Shown: one piece after another, positions 1-10,235 of the stretch | How positions within the stretch are numbered: the first letter of the stretch is position 1 | Layout: each line of letters starts with the position of its first letter | From: Adiantum capillus-veneris | Lineage: Eukaryota > Streptophyta > Polypodiopsida > Polypodiales > Pteridaceae | DNA length: 64,000 nucleotides | NCBI GenBank assembly: GCA_014529385.2 | Contig: CM043959.1 | Location: forward strand, 92,973,029 to 93,037,028 | Reading direction: 5' to 3' | The notes under the pieces: model-generated | The model's database searches: none | Told to the model about the DNA's origin: nothing | The model's input: the letters and a program-made list of their open reading frames with translations, nothing else | Position numbers and translations under genes: made by a program

Positions 1-3000
1 CAACCTATAAGTCTATATCTTAAAGGTTATTCTTTCTTACCGCTTGGAGTGACCATGATAGGTTTTATATGCAGGTTTTGTTCCAAGCTGCACAACTTGT
101 CCAAGATAGGGTCTATTGAAACATGGAGAGAACGATGCTCCACCATTTGTCCAAGATAGGCTCCATTGAAACATGACGAGAAGCAAGCTGCACCATGTCT
201 CCAAGATGCTAGGCTCCATTGAAACATGACAAGAAGCAAGCTGCACCATGTCTCCAAGATGCTAGACTCCATCTAAAAACATTAAACCCATGATATGTCA
301 TAGATGAGGGGTTTACATTCAAGGTCCAACACTTGTCCAAGCTATTATTGGTAGTAGCCTGAGTGGTTTGGTCTCAAGATTCACCACTTTTCCACTCTAT
401 GTCATTATATTAAGAATATGTGGGTGTTAAGGTCCACCACTTGTACAACCTATAAGGCTACATCTTAAAGGTTATTCTTTCTTACCACTTGGAGTGACCA
501 TGATAGGTTTTACATGGGGGTTTGGTTTCAAGTTTCACCACTTGTCCAAGCTAACTCTATTGAATTATAGCGAGAAGCAAAGGTCTACGACTTGTCTAAG
601 CTAGGCTCCATTGAAACATGGAGAGAAGGATGCTCCATCATTTCTCGAAGCTAACTCTATTGAAACATGGGGGGTTTACGTTCAAGGTCCACCACTTTTC
701 CAAGCTATTACCGCTAGTAGCATGAGTGGTTTTGTCTCAAGATTCACCACTTTATCACTCTATGTCATTATATTAAGGATATCTTGGTATTAAGGTCCAC
801 CACTTGTTCAACCTATAAGGCTATATCTTAAAGGTTATTCTTTATCACGACTTGGAGTGACCATGATAGGTTTTACATTGGGGTTTGGTTTCAAGTTCCA
901 CCACCTATCCAAGCTAACTCTATTGAAACATAGAGACAGGCGAGGGTCCACCACTTGTGCAAGCTAGGGTCCATTGAAACATGGAGAGAAGGATGCTCCA
1001 CCATTTGTCCAAGATAGGCTCCATTGAAACATGAAGAGAAGCAAGGTGCACCATGTCTCCAAGATGCTAGGCTCCATCTAAATACCTTAAATTCACTATA
1101 TTTCGTAGATGGGGGGTTTCCATTCAAGATCCACCACTTGTCCAACCTATTATCGCTAGTAGCATGAGTAGTTTGCTCTCAAGATTCACCACTTTTCCAC
1201 TCTATGCCATTATATTAAGAATATCTGGGTGTTAAGGTCCACCACTTGTCCAAGCTATAAGGATATATCATGAAAGTTATTCTTTTTCACCACTTGGAGT
1301 TAACATGATAGGTTTTACATGGGGGTTTGGTTCCAAGGTCCACCACTTGTCCAAGCTAACTCTATTGAAACCTAGAGAGAAACAAAGGTCCACCACTTGT
1401 CCAAGCTAGGCTCCATTGAAAGATGGAGAGAACGATGCTCCACCATTTGTCGAAGCTAAGTCTATTGAAACATGGGGAGTTTACGTTCAAGTTCCACCAG
1501 TTGTCCAAGCTATTATCGCTAGTAGCATGAGTGGTTTTGTCTCAAGATTCACCACTTTTTCACTCTATGTCATTATATTAAGAATATTTGGGTGTTAAGG
1601 TCCACCACTTGTCGAACCTATAAGCCTATATTTTAAAAGTTATTCTTTCTCACCACTTGGAGTGACCATGATAGGTTTTACATGGGGGTATGAGTTCCAA
1701 GGTCCACCACTTGTCCAAGAAAACTCTATTGAATCATAGAGAGAAGCAAAGGTCCACCACTTGTCCAAGCTAGGGTCCATTGAATCAAGGAGAGAAGGAT
1801 GCTCCACCATTTGTCCAAGATAGGCTCCATCGAAAAATGAAGAGAAGCAAGCTGCACCATGTCTCCAAGATGCTAGGCTTCATCGAAATACCTTAAACCC
1901 AGGATATTTTGTACATGGGGGTTTATATTCAAGGGCCGATACTTGTCCAAGCTAATATCGCTAGTAGCATGAGTGGTTTTGTCTCAAGATTCACCACTTT
2001 TACACTCTATGTCATTATATTAAGAATATGTGGGTGTCAAGGTCCACCACTTGTCCAACCTATAAGTCTATATCTTAAAGGTTATTCTTTCTTACCACTT
2101 GGAGTAACCATGATAGGTTTTACATGGGGGTTTGGTTCCAAGGTCCACCACTTGTCCAAGCTAACTCTATTGAAATAGAGAGAGAAGCAAAGGTCCACCA
2201 CTTGTCCAAGCTAGGCTCCATTGAAACATGGAAAGAAGGATGCTCCACCATTTGTCCAAGATAGGCTCCATTGAAACATGACGAGAAGCAAGCTGCGCCA
2301 TGTCTCCAGGATTCTAGGCTCCATCGAAAAACATTAAACTCACGATATGTCGTAGATGAGGGGTTTACATTCAAGGTCCAACACTTGTCCAAGCTATTAT
2401 TGGTAGTAGCCTGAGTGGTTTGGTCTCAAGATTCACCACTTTTCCACTCTATGTCATTATATTAAGAATATGTGGGTGTTAAGGTCCACCACTTGTCCAA
2501 CCTATAAGGCTACATCTTAAAGGTTATTCTTTCTTACCACTTGGAGTGACCATGATAGGTTTTACATGGGAGTTTGGTTCCAAGGTCTAGCACTTGTCCA
2601 AGCTTACTCTATTGAAACATAGAGAGAAACAAAGGTCCACCACTTGGCCAAGCTAGGCTCCATTGAAACATGGAGAGAAGGATGGTACACCATTTGTTCA
2701 AGATAGGCTCCATTGAAACATGACGAGAAGAAAGCTGCACCATGTGTCCAAGATGCTATGCTCCATCGACATACATTAAGCCCACGATATTTCGTAGATG
2801 AGGGGTTTACATTCAAGGTCCACCACTTGTTTAAACTATTATTGCTAGTAGCCTGAGTGGTTTGGTCTCAAGATTCACCACTTTTATTAAGAATATGTGG
2901 GTGCTAAGGTCCACCACTTGTCCAACCTATAAGGCTACATCTTAAACGTTATTCTTTCTTACCACTTGGAGTGACCATGATAGGTTTTACATGGGGGTTT

Positions 3001-5160
3001 GGTTCCAAGGTCCACACTTGTCCAAGCTAACTCTATTGATACATAGAGAGAAACAAAGGTCCACCACTTGTCCAAGCTAGTCTCCATTGAAACATGGAGA
3101 GAAGGATGCTCCACCATTTGTCCAAGATAGGCTCCATTGAAACATGATGAGAAGCAAGCTACACCATGTCTCCAAGATGCTACGCTCCATCGAAATACAT
3201 TAAACCCACGATATTTCATAGATGAGGGGTTTACATTCAACGTCCACCACTTGTCTAAGCTATTATTGCTAGTAGCCTGAGTGGTTTGGTCTCAAGATTC
3301 ACCACTTTTATTAAGAATATGTGGGTGTTAAGGGCCACCACTTGTCCAACCTATAAGGCTACATCTTAAAGGTTATTCTTTCTTACCACTTGGAGTGACC
3401 ATGATAGGTTTTACATGGGGGTTTGGTTCCAAGTTCCACCACTTGTCCAAGCTAACGCTATTGAAATATAGAGAGAAACAAAGGTCGACCACTTGTCCAA
3501 GCTAGGCTCCATTGAAACATGGAGAGAACGATGCTCCACCATTTGTCGAAGCTAAGTCTCTTGAAAATGGGCGGTTTACGTTCAAGGTCCACCACTTGTC
3601 CAAGCTATTATCGCTAGTAGCATGAGTGGATTTGTCTTAAGATTCACCACCTTTCCACTCTATGTCATTATATTAAGAATATGTGGGTGTTAAGGTCCAC
3701 CACTTGTCCAACCTATAAGTCTATATCTTAAAGGTTATTCTTTCTCACCACTTGGAGTGACCATGATAGGTTTTACATGGGGGTTTGGTTCCAACGTCCA
3801 CCACTTGTCCAAGCTAACTCTATTGAATCATAGAGATCAGGAAAGGTCCACCACTTGTCCAAGCTAGGGTCCATTGAAACATGGAGAGAAGGATGCTCCA
3901 CTATTTGTCCAAGATAGACTCCATTGAAACATGAAGAGAAGCAAGCTGCACCATGTCTCCAAGATGCTAAGCTTCATCGAAATACCTTAAACCCACGATA
4001 TTTTGTACATGGGGGGTTTACATTCAAGTACCACCACTTGTCCAAGCTATTATCGCTAGTAGCATGAGTGGTTTTGTCTCAAGATTCACCACTTTTCCAC
4101 TCTATGTCATAATATTAAGAATATGTAGGTGTTAAGGTCCACCACTTGTCCAACCTATAAGTCTATATCTTAAAGGTTTTCTCTCTTACCACTTGGAGTG
4201 ACCTTGATAGGTTTTACATGGGGGTTTGGTTCCAAGGTCCACCACTTGTCCAAGCTAACTCTATTGAAACATAGAGAGAAACAAACGTCCACCACCAAGC
4301 TAGGCTCCATTGAAACATGGAGAGAACGATGCTCCACCAGTTGTCGAAGCTAAGTCTATTGAAACATGGGGGGTTTACGTTCAAGTTCCACCACTTGTCC
4401 AAGCTATTATCGCTAGTAGCATGAGTGGTTTTGTCTCAAGATTCACCACTTTTTCACTCTATGTCATTATATTAAGAATATTTGGGTGTTAAGGTCCAGC
4501 ACTTGTCCAACCTATAAGGCTATATCTTAAAGGTTATTCTTTCTCACCACTTGGAGTGACCATGATAGGTTTTACATGGGGGTTTGGTTCCAAGGTCCAC
4601 CACTTGAATCATAGAGAGAAGCAAAGGTCCACCACTTGTCCAAGCTAGGCTCCATTGAAACATGGAGAGAAGGATGCTCCACCATTTGTCCAAGATAGGC
4701 TCCATTGAAACATGAAGAGAAGCAAGCTGCACCATGTCTCCAAGATGCTAGGCTCCATCAAAATACCTTAAACCCACGATATTTTGTAGATGGGGGGATT
4801 ACTTTCAAGGTCCACCACTTGACCAAGCTATTATTGCTAGTAGCATGGTTTGGTCTCAAGATTCACCATGCAGTTTTCCACTCTATGTCATTACATTAAG
4901 AATATCTTGGTGTTAAGGTCCACCACTTGTCCAACCTATAAGGCTATATCTTAAATGATATTTTTTCTCACCACTTGGAATATGCATGATATGTTTTACA
5001 TGGGGTTTTGCTCCAAGGTCCACAACTTGTCCAAGCTAGATCTATTACATATATATTATACATACAATATTCAACTAGATTCCCTACCTATCATGTCCAG
5101 TAGCATGGACGTTGTAGCTTTAAGGTCCACCACTTGTCCAACCTATACTCTCTTTTGTAA
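1..5160. repeat. Satellite array 1: 442-bp monomer family with a 362-bp variant
   Basis: The landmark 'CTTGGAGTGACCATGATAGG' or a close variant recurs at about 44, 491, 854, 1296, 1659, 2101, 2541, 2968, 3393, 3755, 4195, 4554 and 4976. Spacings are therefore ~440 or ~362 bp, with two of ~426. The short form lacks ~80 bp (the stretch with CACCATGTCTCCAAGATGCT). Each monomer is itself made of about eight degenerate ~50-60 bp blocks around CACCACTTGTCCAA. Short reading frames across the array on both strands are products of the repeat and not genes. Copies vary by many point changes, so the array is not freshly homogenised. Confidence 0.95.
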
Positions 5161-5164
5161 GGGA

Positions 5165-5345
5165 GATCTCGCTATAAATTCAAAACCTTCCCGCCTAAAT
5201 TTAAAATTCAAAATCTAATTGCCTAAATTTAAAATATCCCTCCCAAATTTTAAATATCCCGCCTAAATTTTAAAATATCCCGCCCAAATTTTAAAATTCA
5301 AACTTTTTTATAAAAATTTAAATTTTACCACTTAAATTTAAAATA
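5165..5345. repeat. AT-rich minisatellite, ~22-24 bp unit
   Basis: The phrase CCCGCCTAAATTTTAAAATAT and variants (CCCGCCCAAATTTTAAAA, CCTCCCAAATTTTAAATAT) recur head to tail about six times just after the satellite ends. No coding potential is visible. Confidence 0.7.
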
Positions 5346-6060
5346 TTCTATGCAAAATTGATTTTAAATTCAAGTTTACCACGAAAAGATATCATCATAC
5401 CACCTAAATTCAAATATGCAAACCTCAAATCATTATATTGTACATAAATTCAAACAGATTCAAATTAACAAGCTTAAACTGATATTAGTTTGCATAGATA
5501 TGAATTTATCACCTAAATTATGTCACCATGTTAGAGAGAGTGGTTAGAGAATTTGAACAAGGTCCACCACTTGTCCAACCTAGATACGAAGAAGGATTGA
5601 GTGTACAAGGTATTGTTTGGAGGTCCTTATAGTCCACTGGTCTCAAGGTCCACCACTTGTGGTAAGGGTCACCAAAAAGTGTATATTTTCATCCAAAGAA
5701 ATACACGTATTTTTGGTCTACATGTCCTAGTTTCAACCATTTATGTCCATTAGGTGTATCACTAAACAACACTACTATTTTTGAGAAACAGAAGTTACAA
5801 TCATATCTACAAATGGATTAGAGGAAAATCAGCTCAGCATACATCCATAACTCGCTACAAGAATCGACTTTAACAGATCACGCAAGTAAGTCTTCCATTC
5901 AAGTTTACTAGTATTACAATGTGTTATTTATTTGTGATATTTATGTATGTATATATACCATGTGTGCATATCGTAATTAAGTGTAATTGTGTATCTGCAT
6001 TATGTATGAGTATTACAATGAAATAACACAAATATACATACATACACATAGATAACACAG
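5346..6060. other. AT-rich non-coding spacer with two stray satellite cores
   Basis: No gene is visible. The sequence is AT-rich and holds two isolated copies of the satellite core GGTCCACCACTTGTCC at about 5560 and 5645, so it is probably decayed array edge. Confidence 0.5.
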
Positions 6061-6111
6061 ACGCACACATACATGAGCATGTATTTTCAAGAGAGAGATA
6101 GCAAGATACAG

Positions 6112-6116
<5 letters not shown>

Positions 6117-6146
<30 letters not shown>
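6117..6146. repeat. (GA)n microsatellite
   Basis: An almost uninterrupted GA run of about 30 bp next to a GA-rich repeat block. Confidence 0.85.
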
Positions 6147-6150
<4 letters not shown>

Positions 6151-6174
6151 CCTGTTTTCTAGAGAGAGGAGAGA

Positions 6175-6440
6175 GAGAAAGATAACAGATTTCACTGTGT
6201 TTATGTATGTGGAAGAGAGGAAGACGATGTATGGGAATATGTGCACGTATTTTCAAGAGAGAGACAACAAGATAACAGATTTCACTGTGGTTATGTATGT
6301 GGAAGTGAGGAAGACGATGTGTGGGAATATGTGCATGTATTTTCAAGAGAGAGACAACAAGATAACAAATATCACTGTGGTTATGTATGTGGAAGAGAGG
6401 AAGACGATGTGTAGGAATATGTGTATGTGTGCGGGGATAT
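6175..6440 (+). repeat. 90-bp tandem repeat, about three copies, open in one frame
   Basis: GATAACAGATTTCACTGTG starts at 6181 and 6271, and as GATAACAAATATCACTGTG at 6361, giving an exact 90-bp period. Each unit reads through the same phrases (ATGTATGTGGAAG, AGGAAGACGATGT, TATTTTCAAGAGAGAG). Because 90 is a multiple of three, a frame from 6197 to 6520 stays open with a repeating peptide (MYVEERKTM, YFQERDNKIT). I think the frame is a by-product of the repeat; no family is recognised. Confidence 0.75.
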
Positions 6441-7010
6441 TTTTAAACTACGTATCTCTGTCTTTTGACGAGAGAGTGTGTGTGCAAGAAGAGTTACAGA
6501 GAACCATCTTCTCTATATGAAGAAAGACAGAGAGTGAGAGAGAGAGAAATACCTGTTTTTTCTCTATTCGTGAGGTGTGCAATGTCTCTTGAGAAGAAGC
6601 TATGCCCGATCTTGCCCTTCTGGAAAGCGTTGCGTACACTGCTATTTCTTTATCTTGTGCGCGGACTTTCAATCATGTGCGCTCCACATGTGTGTTGTGT
6701 ACGATGCTAGGCTTGCTCCTCTACGTGCGCGTATACTCCAACTGTGTACGATCCGTGTGCGCTTTCTGTGTGTTTGCTGCTCACCTGCTTTCTCTTTGTG
6801 CATTGCTCGTGCACTCTCTCTGTGCCTAATCTTGATAGGGTTTATTAGAATGCCACGTATGCTACAAGTCCATGTTTTATCATAGGATTAAAAAAAACAA
6901 AAGCAATATAAAACATTAACCAATTCACACAGCCAAAATTAAAGAAATCATGGTTGAAAATATGCAAAACATGCATAACTCTATACTATGAATTCACTTA
7001 AAAAAAAAAA
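6441..7010. other. Spacer, no gene recognised
   Basis: GA-rich at first, then GTGCGC-rich (6640-6840), then AT-rich with A-runs. Several short overlapping frames exist but none resembles a known protein. Confidence 0.5.
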
Positions 7011-7014
7011 ATCT

Positions 7015-7270
7015 TCGGGTGCTGCCCCTAGCCCCGCGGGGGCGCTGCCCCTCGACCCCGCCCCTTGACCCCGCCCGGGCGCTGCCCCGGACCCCGCCTG
7101 GGGCGCTTCCCAGGACCCCGCCCGAAACAATATCCCAAAATCAGCCTCCCAAGCCCCGCCATCGAGAGCGCTATATTCCACATCCCCATCAAGAGCGCTA
7201 CCCCCAAACCTCACGTGGAAGCGCTGCCTTGTCACCCCATTGTGGCATTGCCCTAAGACCCCGCATCTGG
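7015..7270. repeat. GC-rich island of short degenerate repeats
   Basis: Inside AT-rich flanks, the phrase CGCTGCCCC(G/T)(G/C)GACCCCGCC is repeated several times, with more diverged copies following (AGCGCTA, CATCCCCATC). CpG content is far above the surroundings. Similar 'GGGCGCTGCCCCGGACCCCG' text is familiar to me from plant transposable elements, but I cannot name the element. Confidence 0.65.
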
Positions 7271-7880
7271 AGTGCTAAATGGGAACATTCTTCATTAGTG
7301 AAATTTTGAACATAAATTATATTTAGCATATACTTAAATATAATACAAATATTAACATATTAACTATACTACTAATTTACTATAGCGGTTCTAGATTATG
7401 TCCCATACTATATTTAAGGTGCCAAAGGTTTGGCCTTATGGTCCTAGATTTAGCCAAGTGGTCAACACATATATGACCAAGTGCACACTGTGCCACAAAA
7501 CTTGGCCACCACTTCACTTGCCAAAGTTTAGGCCACATGGTCAATCCTAAGTTTCCAATGTTCTTATTATGTCACCTTTTGCCTCGTGGAAAACCTAGGC
7601 TTGTTTTCACATACTCAGGCACTTCAAGCCATAATAAATTTTCATTACTCTTCGGCAACCCTTTTGTTCAAGTCTTTGAAAAAACGTTGCTTAAGGCCAC
7701 CCTAAACCATTTTCATTTAGGGGTGTCTAAAACTAGCTTTTTGGCAATTCGAGAAGAAAATGGTCAAAGTTTTACACTTAGTTTTAACCACTTGACCAAT
7801 TCAAATATTGGAAAGCAAGGTCTTGTAATACTTTTCTTTGGACATCACACATTAAAACTACGTCCCTCACTTGTCCAAGC
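7271..7880. other. Degenerate repeat-derived spacer
   Basis: Phrases such as GCCAAGTGGTCA and CCACATGGTCA echo the satellite core in scrambled form. A 117-codon frame at 7537-7890 has no recognisable domain and I do not regard it as a gene. Confidence 0.4.
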
Positions 7881-9420
7881 TATGCTCTAATACAATAAAG
7901 GGCTTTTGGTTTCAAGATGCACCACTTTCCCAACCTTGATTCCATTAAAGAAGCTAGCTCTACTTAGACATTTAATAGCAAGGTCCTATAGCAGTTCACA
8001 TTGAACATTTTCCATGGCAGCTAGCTCCACCACTTATCTAAGCTATGCTCTAATACAGTAAGGGGGTTTTGGTTTCAAGATCCACCACTTGTCCAAACTT
8101 GATTTGGGAAGCAAGGTCCTATAATAGTTTGCTTTGGACATTCACCATTACAACTAAGTCCACGACTTCTCCAAGCTATGTTCTAATACACTAAGGACGT
8201 TTTGGTTTGAAGGAGAACCACTTGTACGACTTTGTTTTTGGAAGTAAGGTCTTTACATAGTTCACCTTGGACCTTGGACATTGGATACTACAACTAAACC
8301 CACCACTTGTCCAAGCTATCCTCTATATATAGCCAAAGGGTTTGGGTTTCAAGATTCACCACTTTTTCAACCTTTCTTCCATTAAAGAAAGGAGGGGCAT
8401 TATAACTAGGTCCACCAATTTTCCAAGATATGCTCTGATATAGAAAGGGGATTTTGGTTTCAATAATCCACCACGTGTTCAACCTTGCAAGACTCAAGGG
8501 ATACTTGGACATTGGAAAGCATAGTCCTATAGTAGTCCTATAGTAGTTCTTTGAGGTCTATGGCAGTGGGTATAACAACTAGGTCCAACCTATGCTCTCA
8601 TATAGCAAAGAGGCTTTGGTTTCAAGGTCCACCACTTGTCCAACCTTGCTTCCATTAAAGAAATGAGGGGCTACGTAAACATTGGAAAGCAAGGTAGAAA
8701 GGTCCTAAGGTATTTCACCTTGGATATTGGGCATTATAACTAGGTCCACCACTTGTCCAAGCTATGATCTGATATAGAAAGGGGATTTTCGTTTCAAGGT
8801 CCACCACGTGTTCAACCTTGCAAGACTCAAGGGATACTTGGACATTGGAAAGCATAGTCCTATAGTAGTTGATAGGTGGCAGTGGGTATTACAACTAGGT
8901 CCAACCTATGCTCTCATATAGCAAAGAGGCTTTGGTTTCAAGGTCCACCACTTGTCCAACCTTACTTCCATTAAATAAATGAGGGGCTACGTAAACATTG
9001 GCAATCAAGGTAGCAAGGTCCTAAGGTATTTCACCTTGGATATTGGGCATTATAACTAGGTCCACCACTTGTCCAAGCTATGCTCTGATATAGAAAGGGG
9101 ATTTTCATTTCAAGGTCCACCACATGTTCAATCTTGAAAGCCTCAAGGGATACTTGGACATTGGAAAGCATAGTCCTATAGTAGTTGATAGGTGGCAGTG
9201 GGTATTATAACTAGGTCCACCACTTGTCCAACCTATGCTCTAATATAGCAAGGATGCTTTGGTTTCAAGATCCACCATAATTTCCAACCTTGCTTCCATT
9301 AATATAGCAAGGAGGATTTGGTCTCAAGGTTCACCACTTGTCCAACGTATGCAAACCTTTTCCATGTTGTAGCAAGGTTCACCACTTGTCCAACCTATGC
9401 AAACCTTTTCCATGTTGTAG
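7880..9420. repeat. Satellite-like array 2: ~320-bp repeats sharing the array 1 core
   Basis: The phrase GGGGATTTT(G/C)(G/A)TTTCAA recurs at about 8450, 8785 and 9101, and ACTTGGACATTGGAAAGCAT at about 8501, 8838 and 9155, so the period is about 317-335 bp. GGTCCACCACTTGTCCAA appears two or three times per unit, exactly as in the 442-bp family, but the sequence between the cores is different (AAGCATAGTCCTATAGTAGT; TTCCATTAAAGAAATGAGGG). It ends in two near-identical ~55-bp copies at 9325-9420. Confidence 0.85.
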
Positions 9421-9491
9421 CATGATTTTTTTTTTGAAGAGTATTTTTCTATAACTATGGATTTAACAATGTAATCTTTTTCACTTACAGG

Positions 9492-10226
9492 ATGGACTTT
9501 GAATCTGGGGAGAAAGTACATATGATACTTGACAATGAAATTGTTGGTATTGGCTGTGTGTGTAGAACAAATCCAGATTCCACTTGTGGTGGTACAAAGA
9601 TAGGGCAAGGAAATGTCTCCATACTAGTGGAGGAATGCTTGAAGGATGTGGTCCTACCTTTTCCTACAATGGATACTTCATCTCTCCAAGGCTCATTATG
9701 GAGTGCTGTTCGATGGTCAAAGCTTCTTTTGCAATCTTTTGTATTAAATGGGAACTTAATTGATCCACAGGAAAGCTACAATGGTGATGAAGAACATGAT
9801 CATTCTGATCCTCTAGTTACAGATGCAATACCTATGACAAGCCCAGAATTTGAAGCAATGATTCGAGAGTCTTGGAGAAATCAGAGGGTCCTTTTAAAAG
9901 ATGACACAATGATGCAAACCATGAATGAAGGGACCATCTTATATGTATTTCCACATGATTATGTCAACTTTCAGGAACTTGGTCCTGATTGTGTGGGTGT
10001 GGGTATTGAAAGAGAAAATGCAAGCATTGATGATGTGGTTGAAGTGGGTAGCATCACTTTGCTAAAGTGGCCCATCAAGCAGACAACAATGTTGAATGGA
10101 AGCCCATTACAACGATTTGTTTCTGTTGATGGCATGCATGCTACATATGAGAATGTATCCAACGATGACAATGTTGGAAAAAAACTTGATGGGAGTAATG
10201 TTGTCCAGTTGTCAAGGAAGAGATGA
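9492..10226 (+). CDS. N-terminal part of a DUF7869-type protein, DUF8039-like
   Basis: A 244-codon frame that begins just after TTTTTCACTTACAG|G, a good plant 3' splice site, so this may be an internal exon whose ATG is only the first Met. The segment with ECLKDVVLPFPTMD and SLWSAVRWSKLLL (residues ~48-80) resembles the DUF8039 region found in plant En/Spm-type transposon proteins; this is a pattern impression, not a search result. The rest is acidic and unrecognised. It ends at a TGA (10224-10226), and the same frame reopens 3 codons later in the next segment, so the two were probably one protein broken by a point mutation (CGA to TGA would do it). Upstream lies repeat array 2, with no promoter that I can see. 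Confidence 0.6.
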   Translation: MDFESGEKVHMILDNEIVGIGCVCRTNPDSTCGGTKIGQGNVSILVEECLKDVVLPFPTMDTSSLQGSLWSAVRWSKLLLQSFVLNGNLIDPQESYNGDEEHDHSDPLVTDAIPMTSPEFEAMIRESWRNQRVLLKDDTMMQTMNEGTILYVFPHDYVNFQELGPDCVGVGIERENASIDDVVEVGSITLLKWPIKQTTMLNGSPLQRFVSVDGMHATYENVSNDDNVGKKLDGSNVVQLSRKR

Positions 10227-10235
10227 TACACTTTC

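Noticed and set aside
1-5160. CRISPR-like regular repeats
   Set aside because: The repeated cores are not separated by unique spacers; the whole 442-bp unit is repeated, in a plant genome.
1-5218. Many 60-140 codon frames on both strands of the satellite arrays
   Set aside because: They recur with the monomer, vary in length from copy to copy and have repeat-derived peptides; they are not genes.
6577-6885. Cys-rich 60-100 codon plus-strand frames resembling small secreted peptides
   Set aside because: The Cys codons come from a TGTGTGCGC-rich stretch open in several frames; no signal peptide or consistent spacing.
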